Part shown: one piece after another, positions 40,459 through 58,496 of the stretch
How positions within the stretch are numbered: position 1 is the stretch's first letter
Layout of the letters: every line of letters starts with the position of its first letter
Source of the DNA: Siphlonurus alternatus
Lineage: Eukaryota; Arthropoda; Insecta; Ephemeroptera; Siphlonuridae
Reading direction: 5' to 3'
Length of the DNA: 64,000 nt
Assembly (NCBI GenBank): GCA_949825025.1
Contig: OX463779.1
Location: forward strand, 34,668,203 to 34,732,202
Position numbers and translations under genes: made by a program
The notes under the pieces: model-generated
What the model saw: only the letters and a program-made list of their open reading frames with translations
Told to the model about the DNA's origin: nothing
Databases searched by the model: none

Positions 40459-40790
40459 AATGGACAACATACATGAAAAAAATTTATTGCAGAAATGAAT
40501 AGATGGTACGAAATTATGCTACTCTGAATTTTTTCAGATTTTTTTGAAACCCGGAACTATTTTTAAATAATTATTGAAAGTCCTGTGATTTCAGTTGGCA
40601 CCCCTGCAGCCTTAATAAAAAGGATAGAGACTGGACGCCAATTGACGCCTCCAGGGGGCGTGGCCGCACTTTCAGTAATTATTTAAAAATAGTTCTGGGT
40701 TTCAAAAAAATGTAAAAGAATTCAGAGTGGCATAATTTGGTACCCTCTATTCATTTCTGCAATAAAAAAATTTCATGTATGTTGTCCATT
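40459..40790. mobile_element. Fold-back MITE of ~330 bp
   Basis: AATGGACAACATACATGAAA at 40459 is the complement of the stretch ending GTTGTCCATT at 40790. Pairing continues through GCAGAAATGAATAGA and AAATAGTTCTGGGTTTC-type words for about 120 bp per arm with modest divergence. A GC-richer spacer (about 40580-40670) contains GACGCCTCCAGGGGGCGTGG. No clear target duplication and no coding. Confidence 0.75.
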
Positions 40791-40820
40791 AAATAGCTTT
40801 AAAATATAATATAAATTAAT

Positions 40821-40958
40821 GGGCATTCACAAAGTCTTAAGGCCACATTTAAGACTCCATAATTTAAAGCTTGATTTTAGACGTGTTTTTTAGACCCAAA
40901 ATTTCTAGTCTTAAATTATTGAGCCTTAATTGTGGCCTTAAGGCTTTGTGAATGCCCC
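40821..40958. mobile_element. Hairpin MITE, subfamily B copy 1
   Basis: A 138-bp hairpin with ends GGGCATTCACAAAG and CTTTGTGAATGCCCC. The arms contain TCTTAAGGCCACATTTAAG and its complement, and the centre is TTTTAGACGTGTTTTTTAG. It shares its termini with subfamily A but has an unrelated interior. Confidence 0.85.
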
Positions 40959-45605
<4,647 letters not shown>

Positions 45606-45784
45606 CTTTGCTCTGACTGGTGACCTTGTCGCGAAGCACGTTGATCTGATGCACTTTGCCGAACTCTTCGAACATGAGACGCAGCTTCTCCTCGTCCATG
45701 GAACGAGGAATCTGCCCAACGAACATCTTGATCGCGTCAGGGTCGGGCTGGTCGGGACCGCCGATCATGCCCGAGCTCATCGTC
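45606..45784 (-). CDS. CELF: Coding exon of a CELF/Bruno-family RNA-binding protein (start of RRM1)
   Basis: Partial, spliced gene. CELF/Bruno proteins bind U/G-rich RNA through three RRMs and control alternative splicing, translation and mRNA decay. Read on the minus strand, the exon follows a pyrimidine-rich tract ending in CAG (45787-45785) and ends AAAG|GTGAGT (intron begins at 45605), so both splice sites match consensus. From the ATG at 45780 it encodes 58 codons plus one base. The sequence [20 protein letters not shown] (residues 7-26) includes the CELF linker and RNP2 strand; helix 1 follows ([14 protein letters not shown]), then strand 2 (INVLRDKV). The exon stops at SQSK|G, just where RNP1 (K-G-C-C-F-V-T-F in the family) should start in the next exon. 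Four coding-compatible bases (GACG) precede the ATG, so translation may start here or upstream. CELF1/2/Bruno type is favoured over CELF3-6 by [14 protein letters not shown]. Family identity is near certain; exact orthology is not. Confidence 0.93.
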
Positions 45785-45804
45785 CTGAAACAAAATAAAC
45801 ACGA

Positions 45805-46070
45805 GGGTTTAAAATAGGCTCGGACTGGGTCAAGGATCCCTGACTGACCTCTACGCTTTTTAAACCATATAACAACACATCATGATGTCTCAGACCCCCT
45901 TTTAGGTGACTCCTTCTGTCTGTAATGCCTATACACGCTATTCAAATAAAAATATCCGAACCGGCTATAATTTAACATGACGGTATCGGACGGACATTTT
46001 TATTTAACTGGAGGGTACATACACCTGACTGGTCTCTAGTTTCGCAGTCCAACCCTGGGTTACAATCATG
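45805..46070. repeat. Degenerate inverted repeat beside the CELF exon
   Basis: TTCAAATAAAAATATCCGAAC (45943 onward, partly) faces CGGACATTTTTATTTAAC near 45990, and outer GGACTGGG / GTCCAACCC words face each other near 45820 and 46050. This is consistent with an old MITE in the intron just upstream of the exon. Support is partial. Confidence 0.35.
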
Positions 46071-49000
46071 AATGTCAATGCTGATATTTGGCAAGAAGTA
46101 TTTAAACGTAGCGTGAAATTTATTATGCATGTATTTTATGTAAAAGTGCAGCTATTTACTTAATAGTACTATGTAATGTGTATAAATGCAAGTTACTATA
46201 TTAGTCCTAGACTATTGTTGGTAGCTCTTGTATTTTTTTAGTGAATGATAGACAAAATATACATATAAAGTTTTGTTCAAAATGGTGAACATAAAAACAC
46301 GTGGTGGTTTACCATGCAGTATATAGACTATATAGTTAGTAAGACAGCTGTAGAGACAAAGATTAGTTAAATCACACTTCATCTTAACTCTTTATGATTA
46401 TTAGTTCCTATTAAATAAAATAAATAAATTCTTCTAACAAGTCTAATTTAAATTATTTCTATAATTAATTATAAGTGTTGAAAATATAAATTATATTTAA
46501 TTAGTTAGAATGTAAACACCAGTTTTTTTTTAAACATTGTATTTAATTAAACGTTTTAATTCAATGAGTTTCTCAAATCACAATCCATGTCACAATAAAG
46601 TTGCAATGTAGCTGTTGAGAGGCTTGCTGCTAAATTGCCGGATGGTGGAGAGCGAGTCTTGTCCCAATTAGCCGGATGGTTATGTGTCTCTGCGGCGACA
46701 TCCGGGCCAGCCGATCTAATTAGCCCCCTCCCCCCTTCCCATCCTCTGCCCCAGCGGCACAAACGTCGTCGCCATGTTGTGACGTCATTGGAGAACGGTC
46801 ATCCACCGCAAATCCTGAGAATAAGCGACGGCGACCTTGTTAGAGGTCATTTGTTCTCCAGCTTTATAAGATTTATAAATAAGTTTAACGACAGATTGAA
46901 ATACTACATTTTTTTTTAGTTGGTTTTGTTGTGTTTTTATAACAAAAGATTTATTTAAGAATATGGACTATGTTTTGTTTGTTTTAAGTATTAGGTTGCG
47001 AGATAGAAATACAGTATAATATATACTCTTACAATATACCTTAATTACAGTAGCAAAATTAACAAAAGAAGCAATATTGTTTTTTTAAAAATAAATGAAG
47101 CTTGCACTTTATATTTTAAATTCATGATTAAAGTAAACATTTACAGCAAATAAACAATGTTTGTTAAAGAGAAAAAAAAAATAAAAAGAGCATTGCCTAT
47201 ACAAAAATTTGTACCTAAAAATATAAAATAATAAAGTCAGTATCTCTAAATATATATTTTTTTGTATTTTATTCGTTTAAAAAACACTTGGTACAAAAAA
47301 ATAACACGTTAAAACTAACAACCCGAGGGAAATACATACTGATTTTTTTTTTTTTTTTTCTCCCTTCAATGTTTTCACTACGGAATAAAAATGTGCGAGT
47401 TATTGAGTTTTCAAATTCGTCAATTGAGCAACGCGACAGAGACGTGAAATGTCGCGGGACAAATTTAGAGATGAGCATAAAATGTCGCAGTAGAGAAGCA
47501 TGACTGCCAATGTAACCATATTTGCTGGTAACATAATAACGTCAATCATGCGAAGCTGTCAATTAAATAGGATTGTCAATTCTCTTCACCCTGCGGTGAT
47601 TTCATTGAATCAGCAGCTTGCATCTGTAATTCTGCAGGTGAAAAAATAATAATCAAGTATTGTTTATTTAATTGAAGATATCGTTTTAAAAATACTGTGT
47701 TGATTAAACTTTCATTATTATGTTAATAAGCATATTTCTTATGTCAATGAATTTTAATAAAAAAAATATTATGCTTTAAATTAAAGGGCCATGAAATAAT
47801 TTATTTTTTAATAATAAATATGCACAATATCTGCATGAGATAATAAATAGTACAAGTTAATTACTTTATATTGAGTTTTCTCTTATGCAAACATTTCATC
47901 ACAATATTTTCCCTCTCTATATAATATTATAGATAGGACTTACAGGAGACTCCCCGTCGCTATATTGAACATTCCTCGTCCTATATATATTTCTACACGC
48001 TACTACGCGTTCCTATATAAATTTCCTTATACTCCCCTGTGGCAAAAAAAAAAGACATGAAAACTGGCTGGCTGCTTCTTCTTCCTACAAGCAAGCAAGT
48101 AAAGCAGCACGCTGTGTAACCTTCTACCACTCATTCTGTGAGCCCGTCAGGCGAAATTAAAATAATGGAGAGGGGTGGTTCGAGGAGATATCATGAGCAA
48201 AAGAGAGAGAGAGAGAGAATAGTATTATAGGAAGGCAGTAAGAGAGAAATATCGTTGCTAGAGGGGAACCCAATGTTTGAACAAAAATGAACATTCACTA
48301 ACTCAGTGTACCAACTAATTTAAATCTTTGTTCTATTAACACTTTTAAAAAAGTATAAAATCATCATTTTAATTCTTCAACTTCTCTAAGCTCTATTTTA
48401 AAAGTCAAAACATGACTATTATAGTGGTATTTTTGTTTACCACTATAATTCCATGCCGAGTCTTTAATTACATGTTATAATTAAGTTATCCAAAATATTA
48501 AAAAAAAGCAAATTTTATACAGGTAAAATTATTCATATATGATCCCAACTGAGGTAAACTTGTTTTATGCATGACATTTTGAATGTCTATAAAATAGTCC
48601 AGGCTATGTAATAATTTCCTTTTTTTTTTTTAATAAAATATTAAAATTTTATAGAGAAATTGACTTAGATATTGAACTTCTAATTCAGAACACAATCATA
48701 GTTTTTAATGTTTCTTTGTCATAAATTTTGACTTCCATTTCAAATGTATCGTTAATTCCATATATACAAGTCAAGCTTCCTCAAGGCTTTGTCATTATTA
48801 AACTAAGCCATCGTGTTAAAGGAAGGAAAAGGCAAGTGTGCTTTGTAGAAGTGTATAACAAGATTTGCTCCAGACAAGAACGGTGGAGAATTCAGCAAGT
48901 GCTCATGCATACACGAGGTCACAGTAAAACGACGGTGCTTGTTGCAATTATCAACTTTGTTCAGTATATAACAAGGCCAAGATAGTTGAACTTTGGACAT

Positions 49001-52000
49001 ACACTTCTATATGCATGACAAGAAGACGTTACACTGCATTGCTATTCAGTACAAACCTATTACAAATTCATACATTATATAAATTGCTTTTACTGCAGTT
49101 TTTATAAAATGTCAATGAACTTTATGTTATAAACAATTTTACAAAAAAAATTGACACACCCGATAGAACAGAAGGTTTTTTAAAATTAAACTTAAGTTTG
49201 ATTAATTATTAAAAATTTCATTCGAAAATAATGAAAACTCAAAGAAGATATTTGTTATCATAAAAATGTACTGTTGGGAGTGCATTGTTGGCTATATTCT
49301 CATACTATATTACTTTATATTACAAATATTATATTTGTATGGTTCAATTTAAAATATGATGGTATAATAATTTAACTGTACATTCATTTTAAAGTAACTT
49401 TAATAAAGTTTTTACTTTTTAACAAGTTAACTAAAAATCATACACAGTTAACTATGTTTTTTTTAACTTTTTTTTTTTTTTACAAAAAAAAAAACAACAA
49501 CCCGAGAAAGAGAGAAAGGTAATATAACAAATGCATCCCTTGGGCTGGTAGAACATAGATAGAAGAGAAAATGTGAAAAGTTTGAAGGAAAAAAAGTAGT
49601 ATTATACTTTTGAGTAGAGAAATTTTCACCACACAGAAAAGAAAAAAATATATATAGATCTTCTTAAAGTAATTTTTTTTTTTGGGTTAAAAAAATGCTC
49701 ATTCTTTTAGGACGAGGAGTAAAATTGTCCAGCTAAGGATTTGTGGGTGGTAACGAGCGAGTGAGCGTGTGGACAAATGTCTGGGGGTGCTTCTCCACTA
49801 GTTTCGTGTTCACTTCAGTAAGCAAGGGGGAGTTTAAGAGAATTGTGCACCACCGGTGAAATACACTGTTTCTCCTCCTACTACCTACACACCATCATTC
49901 AAATCCGGTACTTGAACCGATCCAGTTTACAACATATAACAAACTCTTCTCAACCCCCTTCAGCCAAGGCAGCAGCAGCAGCAGCAGCAGCACACTCTAC
50001 TTTTATACGTAAAACTAACTTTAACTGCTGTTCAACAAATTTAATGCCTAACAAACTTTTTACATTTTTTTTAGAGTATATTTTCCCCTTCTCTTTTTAT
50101 ACCGTCTCTTCACATAATCCAATAAACAATACTATATATCATCTAATTGGAATGAAAAGTTTTTATTTTTGAAAGTTTTATAAGTGTGGGTTTAGTATTT
50201 ATGAGGGAGAAGAATCTTTTCAAATAGAGGATGTAGGAATTTACAGAAAATTATTAAAACTCATTAATTTTGTTTCTGTATATACACTTGAATAGTTCTG
50301 AATGAAAAGATTTTTTTAAAAAGCAAAGTTTCTTTTTTTCATATCCACTTATATATTAAATAAAAAAACAAATAAATTGACTCAATACTTCCTGTATTAT
50401 TTTTTTTTCATGTATAATTTGAAATATAAAGATCGATACATATTCTAAATATAGAAAATTATAATTGGATTTTTCGCGTGGTAAGTTCGATTTCTCGAAA
50501 TGAGACACAAATTGTGTCGCGTCATGCATGCACGGAGCTCGTTGGTTCTTGCTTGCTTGCTTATACACGGATGACACACGATGCGGTAACGTAAGGAGCA
50601 ATCGATTGCGATGTCTGCTACTAGTAAGCCGGCTTGTCAATTTCACAGCCTACGAGACATATTGATGATCCTCATGCTACCAACCAGCAGGCATTTTTTT
50701 TTTTTTTTACAAACATAAATACAAAATAATAATTCATGGCATGTACAAATTACTAACTGTGAAAATAAATAATGCACTAGACTGGAAATAAATTGACCAT
50801 TGTCAACTGGATTGTCTCACGGACAAAATAAATTGGACAGGTTATTTTCAGTATTATAAATATTGTAATAGGAATTTACATTCCAATTTATCAGTAAGCT
50901 TTTTAACTAACTAAAATTATGCTTAATTTTTACTTAAAAACCTTAAAAGAATATAATATATTATTTTTCAAATTTGAGATAATTCTTCGTAAAAAAATAT
51001 AATTTTAAAAAACTTGTTAAATTTAATAAATAAAATATAATTATTATTTTAATTAACAAATAAGTCATCAACATCAAGTAAATAACAATTACAGTTGTAA
51101 CTTAATCACGTTTAGTATATAAAGGGGGTAACATATATGAAATAGTATGTAATATATTTAGAGAGTTAGCTTGATAATCCAAACAAACACTTATGAGAAG
51201 TATACATTATGCAGTTGGGAGCAGATGGTTTGTACATCGGGATGGTAATACCATGTTGAGGAGTGTAATCCTTCGTATAGCAACGCGTTACAACAAAGTG
51301 TCTCCAAAACGTTAGTTGTAAAGTGAGTGTGAGAAGGAGGCGTCTTGTCGCTTATACAGAGAGAGCAAACAGATGTTCTCGCTAAGCAATTTAACTCCTT
51401 CACATCCGAAATACGACAAGAACATTGTAACTATTTTAATTCAAAACTACAAATTACACCTTATAATATGTAACAATTTAAATGTTATGTAACACTTTAT
51501 AATAATAATATAATTAATAAAAGGTATAATATACTGCGTGTTATTATCATCAAAATTAAATTAATTACTTTACGAAATTACTTTTTTTTTATTCATTATT
51601 AATTATATAAGGTGTTTATGCACATGACAGTTAAAACTGTATTTTGGAATATTAATTTAATGTTATTATTACTGATGTGTATATCAATTATAATATGTTA
51701 ATAAAAACATATCAATTTAATGGTACTGAACTGTGAAAAAAACATAATTTAAGCATGTAAACATTTTATATTATTATTATTATAAAACCATCAAACATCA
51801 AAGTTAATAAATTATAACAGAAGTTAAAAAAAAAAAAAAAATCATAAATCACAATGGTTGACAATTCAATGAAATGAATCTAAAATGTTTTATAGCAAAT
51901 GAAAACATTTTAGAAGTATAAAACAACAACAAAAAAAGGTAGTATATAATAAATATACAGTATGTATATTTATATATATGTGTGCAAGCAACACCGCAAC

Positions 52001-52931
52001 TGTAATATAACAACGTTTTACAACCATTTCTCATTTGGTTTGTCAGTAAAACTGCCAGCGTGCTTTTATTGTTATACGATTTCTCTCGGGCAAACATTAG
52101 TTAACGGTAATAATTAACTGTAATGCCATAAAAAATTACATTTGAAAATCAGGTAAAAAAAATCTCTGTATAAACTTCAAAGGTACTAGCAAATTACTTA
52201 GGAAATCGAAATTTTAATTAAAAAATGTAAGTTTTAGTAGTGAAAGAAGTACGGAATAATTAAGGAATTAATGATGTGTTATTCCCCGTGAGTTTCCTCG
52301 AACACTTTTATTTTTTTTTATACAAATAGGTTACTTCACTTCAAAGCGTATCATAATACGAAAGATCAAGACGTTTTAACTTTACTATTCTTTTTATATC
52401 AAAGGAAAATAAAATTGAAAAAAAAAATAGCATAACTTTAATTATAATAGAGTGTTGAAGGTTTCATTAAAATCTTATCAAACTCTTGACAATCAAAAAG
52501 AAGAAAAATTAATATAAAAAAACTGCAGAATCATAAAAAAAAAAAAAAAAAAATCCCTTAGTTGGTAATTTTTCAAGCATCGTGATTTTCTTTACAAAAA
52601 AATATATATGAAAAAAGTGGAGGATAGATTTTTCCCCCACTTTTTGGTTTCCCTTTTTTTTTTTTTTTTTTTTTCTTACTACTTTCAAAGTCTTATAGAA
52701 ATCTCCGCATCATTTCTCATGTTCTTGCTTTATGATGTCAAGGAGGTATAAGGCTTGTGACACATGATGAATGGAAAGAGATGGCTGGACGACTATATAC
52801 CTCACACCTCTACACTTTGTCAGCAAGGCAATAGAGGACTCTGATGACAGTATTTTCCCCAAGGGAATGTACTTCAATAGACTAAAAACTGCTCATATGT
52901 TGGTACCTTGATATTCGATAATTCCTGTTCT
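46071..52931 (-). other. Presumed CELF intron or 5' sequence upstream of the exon
   Basis: A GC-rich island at 46620-46830 with two CTAATTAG/CAATTAGC-type homeodomain words and TGACGTCA (46780). A small 12-bp-stem hairpin ATTATAGTGGTA/TACCACTATAAT lies near 48420. AGC repeats at 49972-49991. No confident exon. Confidence 0.5.
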
Positions 52932-53020
52932 ATACACAGTGCTTAAGTATACCACGTGACTTCTTTCTATAATTCTGATTGGCTAAATACGATCACGTGG
53001 TATACTTAAGTACTGTGTAT
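52932..53020. repeat. Short inverted repeat with E-boxes
   Basis: Two 28-bp arms (ATACACAGTGCTTAAGTATA then CCACGTGA, and the complement) with one mismatch flank a 33-bp spacer containing GATTGGCT (inverted CCAAT). Each arm carries CACGTG. It could be a small MITE or a symmetric regulatory element. Confidence 0.6.
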
Positions 53021-53633
53021 ACTCGCACGCTTGAAATTTGATGTGTGCTGTTCGGACCAACCATCTCGTTACGGAGAGCGTGTTTATGTCTTGGCCAATA
53101 TAACAAGACTACAGTGAAAGTATAAAAAAAACACCGGAAATGCAAGTTAATTGTAGGGATTATACTCTTGTTTTAATTTCAAACTATCTTAATTTTACTG
53201 TCAATGCTATGTTACAGGTTACAAATTAAAAATAATATTAGAAGTTATTAAAAATTTTACTTCCGGATAAGTATCCTGAGAAATTTTAATTTAATTTTAT
53301 TATAGGAACTGGCAGGAGACTACGCTCGTATTACATCCCATATACCACAGTATTGCGAGTGAGCAAACTTAAAGGCTTACATGATGCTGCAGCAGGCTTT
53401 GTTATTGGACATAAGAGGACTGTAGATTGAAGAAAATAAAAAATCTCATGTGTATTTTTTTTTGTCCTTGTTCAAACAGAGCTCACTTATTAAATTTTTT
53501 ATCTCTTGATAAATCGTTTTATCATGCATGATGAAAACATATAAGCGATAACAATAAGTAGAACACAAAATTTTAATCAATATTATTAAACCCAAAAATT
53601 CAATTTAATTTAAATTATTAAATTACTATATAA

Positions 53634-53772
53634 GGGGCATTCACAAAACCTTAAGGCCACAATTAAGGCTCAATAATTTAAGACCAGAAATTTTGGGTCT
53701 AAAAAACACGTCTAAAATCAAGCTTTAAATTATCCAGCCTTAAATATGGCCTTAAGACTTTGTGAATGCCCC
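53634..53772. mobile_element. Hairpin MITE, subfamily B copy 2 (opposite orientation)
   Basis: A 139-bp hairpin whose reverse complement matches the 40821 element almost base for base, including CTTGATTTTAGACGTGTTTT. The two were inserted in opposite orientations. Confidence 0.87.
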
Positions 53773-54833
53773 TTTATACAGTGCATATACTGTATATATC
53801 TTGGATGATACAATACAATTCTAGATCGGGTCCACGAAGAGTCGAGAAGTTATTAATTAAAATGTCACATGTTATCAGTACCCTACAACAGGGTTCAGTT
53901 AAAGAATACATAAATTTCAAAAAAATTCAAAAAATGATCATTATCTAGCAATTTTTTTGAGAAAAAAAACGTCAGAGCAAACTCTAAAATAACATATAGT
54001 AAAAAAATTCTCCACACCATTGAACACTATCGTTAATCAACACATCAACACGTACTGTACTTTAAAAGTTTCTTACCTCATGCATGCAAGTACCAACAAG
54101 ACAGTTAGTTCATTGTGCTCTTTGTAGCTACTTTTAGAATATACCACTTTGTAGCATATAACGCAATGGTTCAATTTGATCAGGCTTGAAAAATGTGAAC
54201 CAGTGACCTCTGACGGACATTCCGTACAACCACAAGCAAGAGTAATGAGTAGAGGTAAGACAGCTCTGATTAGAACTCGCGTTTCAAATTTATCAACCAC
54301 GTAGTTTCAAGGTAAGTATAAAGAAAAGATAAGACAAATTTTGACCCCCTAAACTACATACATTTAATCCACTCTAACTTCCTTGGTTTTTATTTTTATA
54401 AAAAAAAAATGTTGAGTATTGCAGTGCCAACATTCACGATCGTAAAACGCCTAGACTATGTGGAATTGCGTTCATTAATAGCATGCCTACAAAGCAGTTC
54501 AACTACATCAACTCTTTAATGTAACAATGTAACTAAACGAGACACAATGATAGTGACAAATAATCATACCACTTCTAATTCATTTATTAACTTAATATGA
54601 AAAAAAATATAGATATGCTATGGTATAATTTCAACAGCTTATTCAAATATCAAAGCAAATACATCAACTGTAAATTCTAACAAAAAAAAAAAAAATACAA
54701 AGGTTAAACTGATTCGACATTACTCTTGTTTTTTAAAAAAATTAGCAGTTCAGTTAGTTATTGCGACTTTAGTTCTTGGTTTAAAATGAGCTTTATATTA
54801 GAAATTTGTTAAATATATATATAGGGGGACATT

Positions 54834-55001
54834 CACAAAGCACTTTAACCCCCAATTTAGCCCCGATTTTTAACCCTGGTGCTAAACATGGTGCTAAGCT
54901 ATGAGGTTAACATGGTTAGCCCCTGGTTTAGTACCATGTTTAGCACCAGGGTTAAAAATCGAGGCTAAAGTGGGGGTTAAAGTGCTTTGTGAATGTCCCC
55001 C
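54834..55001. mobile_element. Hairpin MITE, subfamily A copy 2
   Basis: A 168-bp fold-back beginning GGGGGACATTCACAAAGCAC and ending with its complement. The interior closely matches the 37694 element (CCCTGGTGCTAAACATGG, GTTAGCCCCTGGTTTAG). ATA flanks both ends. It sits in a TA-rich stretch. Confidence 0.85.
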
Positions 55002-55004
55002 ATA

Positions 55005-56116
55005 ATATATATATATATATGTATAATATATATATTAAACTCTCATCTTAGCACAATTGTTATTAATATTCAATTTCACCTGAATTTATGTGAAATTGTA
55101 TAGAATGTTGATTGCAATTTACAGCATCTGTAAGACATCGTGATGAGGTCTCCCGTTCCATTTTCTACGACTGGGATATATTATTATTATTATGAAATGC
55201 TCCCAGCTGCGATTGTGTTATTATGTTCGTTACTCCCCCTCAAGTCATATAGCAACGTGACTCATAGCTCACTTGACACTTTGCACGTGCAAATCTCCGC
55301 GTCACCTGGATTAATTTACACTCGTTGCCATGGTGATTTCTAACTGCTGTTACTGATTTTACTACCGTTTTATTATTATATACTTCCCTTTCATATAATA
55401 TATAATTATATATCTTCTGTCTCCCTATTTTCACTATATATACAAATATTAACAAAAGAGCAAATAATTCTGTGACTCATTATTCAAAGTGTTTTCATTT
55501 CTATTGATTTATACCATATATACAATATAAAACTTATCATTAATACATACGTTCAGCATGAGCTTTTATATAAAATACAACAGAATAAAAATTATTTATT
55601 CAAACATGTCATTTTTTATATACAAATACAAAAAAAAAAATTGTGTAAATAATAAATTTCCTTCATAGTATTGAAAATTTTACTTTTTATAAATAATGTA
55701 CAGTTAGTAACAAAATAAATATCCATTTATGTTCCTGCTGGTTATATACGATAAAAGTTAGACTGACTGATATATTATGGACATTTAAATTTGCACTAGA
55801 TTGTACGACATGCTCTTATTAATCGTCCTCTCATTAAAGGTAAATGGCTACGTCGATTGTCGGTACACGTGAAGTAATGAGAGGACCATTTATTGCGCTA
55901 ATTGCCCCGTTAGTAGCGCTGTAGAGTCATCTGTGTCGCACTGCAGTTAGGAACACGATGAAGGAATCATGCATACAAGGGAGAGGTATATAGGTAAAAT
56001 AAATTTCTTCAAACTTGGTTTAAGGTAATATAATGTTTTTTGCATAATTAAAAACAGATGATATAAAAAGCAATAATAGCATAATAATTAATGATAATAT
56101 TTTTCATCTAATAATA
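55005..56116. other. Non-coding sequence with two complex patches
   Basis: 55130-55340 is GC-richer and holds the X-box-like site. 55830-55940 contains TTATTGCGCTAATTGCCCCG and ACACGTGAAG words. No gene recognised. Confidence 0.5.
55324..55337. promoter_or_regulatory. RFX X-box-like site
   Basis: GTTGCCATGGTGAT matches the first half of the RFX palindrome exactly, with two changes in the second half. It lies in the GC-richer island 55130-55340. Confidence 0.4.
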
Positions 56117-56385
56117 CACTGTAAATCTACACCTTCTTAAAATAAGACGAAAAAGTGTCCCCTTCATTAAGAAGGTCTTATTTTAAGAGATTTTTGTCTT
56201 GAAACAAGTAAATACATTCTTAAAATAAGAACCTATGTTCTTAATTTCAGATATGTACTTAAAACATAGGTTCTTATTTTAAGAATGTATTTACTTGTTT
56301 CAAGACAAAAATCTCTTAAAATAAGACCTTCTTAATTAAGGGGACACTTTTTCGTCTTATTTTAAGAAGCTGTAGATTTACAGTG
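56117..56385. mobile_element. Near-perfect hairpin element flanked by TA (Tc1/mariner-like candidate)
   Basis: A 269-bp palindrome beginning CACTGTAAATCTACA and ending with its complement, with TA immediately outside both ends. Repeated CTTCTTAAAATAAGA words run through both arms. CACTG-type ends and a TA target suggest a Tc1/mariner-derived MITE. It is non-coding. Confidence 0.75.
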
Positions 56386-58456
56386 TATAATTTTCTGTAC
56401 TAAAATAAATTAATTATATTTTTTTATAAGTTTTAAGTCTACAACATAAGGTTGTATATTTTATGGAGCTATAAACAATATTGTATAATTAATTTTAGTA
56501 AAACAGTTAACTGCAATTATTAATATTATTATATAGGGTATAGTAAAATTGTAGTACTATAATTTTAATTAATAAACACTGTCTTTTAATAATGATAGAA
56601 ACATACTGTGTCATTATATTATAATTATATTGAAAAGCGAGAGAAAAATAACTACTACTATTTATTTTTCCAATTGACTGTAAATACAGTGGGAAAAAAA
56701 TATCAATAAAACAAATAGAATATTTTCATTTTTTTTTTTTTTTTTCTTTTAATGGACACAGTAACAAATTAATAGAAACTCAGTATAATTTTTTCTGCGT
56801 ATTTAAAACAAAGAAGAATGTGAAGAATTCTAAGCACGCGATCTCACAGCGCCTGCAATCCATTGTTGTTTTCTACCCGCAGTGCACGCACGCTCGACTA
56901 GTTGCATAACTCCCAGGCGGGTCTGCACCATCCCTTTGTCCTAACTGACGGTGCATTCAAACCGAGCAGGCACGTACTCTGAGAATACCTCTTAGTGCAT
57001 TTCAATTGCTTCGAGTGACAATACGAGTACTTATTGACGTCATACTGTCCAGTACAATCTTTACAATTTACTTGTGAACCGCGCGAAAATAGCAATAGCC
57101 TGTGGATAGCCATTATCTCATGTTCATGCAGATTCTTTCTAAAAGACAAATCAAGAATAAATTATTTACAAAATTAGTTTAACATTGTCTTTCTTCAAAA
57201 ATCGTCAATCTTGTACATATTATTTAAGAACAAATAACACTTTACTTTTTTCTTGTAAATAATTGTAAATAAAACATTTGTTGTATTTTCTTCACTTTTG
57301 ATATGTACAGGTAAATTATTACACAACAATATAACAACCGTACTGATCGATTAAATGAGATAATTTTTATAAGTAGTCGTTTTATAATATTCAGGGGGCA
57401 AACATACTTATTTCGTGTGTGATACAAATGAGTTAGTTTACAATTTAAGCAAAATGATGTGGATTTTTTTACAAAGATCAATATTCTTGAAATTGACAGT
57501 GCAGGTAAAACAAGTAAAACATCCAACTCCTTAAATATATGTTTACAGCTCGTCCCCGCAGGGACTCCAGATAATATTCTAATTACACTTTTATGTATTT
57601 TTTTATCACATATTTATCATCAGTGTTAATAAGATTAAGGTAAGCTTTTAATTAATAAGTATATTGCAATACCAGACCTTAAATGAAGAAACTTGTTAAC
57701 AAAAACACACAAAGTTTTCAATAATATATAAAACCAAAAAACATAACATGGAGAAAACAAAATGTTATTTTAAAAAAATAAATCTTTTTGAATCACCGAT
57801 ATAAGACTATAAAATAGACCAAGCAAAAATATTTGTGAGTGTATGTGTGTGTTCCAACATCACCAGACTATTGTTGTATTTTTTTGTTATTTTTTTTAAA
57901 ACCTTTATAGACGATTGGGAAAAAGCTTGACATCGGGTAGAAAAAAAGAAGAAAGGATAAAAAAAAAAAAGAGTATAAGAATGTGAAATTCAAACGATCT
58001 CTTTCTCTATATACTTCTTTTATATATATTTTTTTTTTTCTTTAAACAACAAACATCCTAGAAGAGAGAAGGCTATTGGGATATTCACTTTCGGATCACA
58101 GAAGAGTCATGGAGACCATGCTTGTTATTTTTCTTATTCTTTCCTTTATATAGTATAAAGTATAGTATGTATTTTTTTTTTACTGCTGTCTTATATAAAA
58201 AGGTCAGTAATGTTTTACTTATAAACAAATTTAAATATATATACACTGAACTAGAAGGATAAGGGAAACTAATGCTTGTGTCCGGATAGGTATTTAGATC
58301 AGCTGCTTCTTATACATACTATATACCAAAGAGCTCTAGTAGTGCTACAGATGTATAGCTATGCCAAAAGCCTTTAATATTGGTCATGGGCCAACCACAT
58401 TAACTATATTCTACCCCCTTCCCAGTATAGTAGTTCCAAAACTTTATGTCAGTCTA

Positions 58457-58496
<40 letters not shown>

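Noticed and set aside
54073..54300. 75-codon minus-strand frame as a protein
   Set aside because: It opens with GTG after a stop and has no family match; only the donor at its end is of interest.
56898..57149. 83-codon Cys-containing minus-strand frame after an acceptor-like TTTGTCTTTTAG
   Set aside because: No recognised domain, no donor, ends in a stop with no polyadenylation context; treated as chance.
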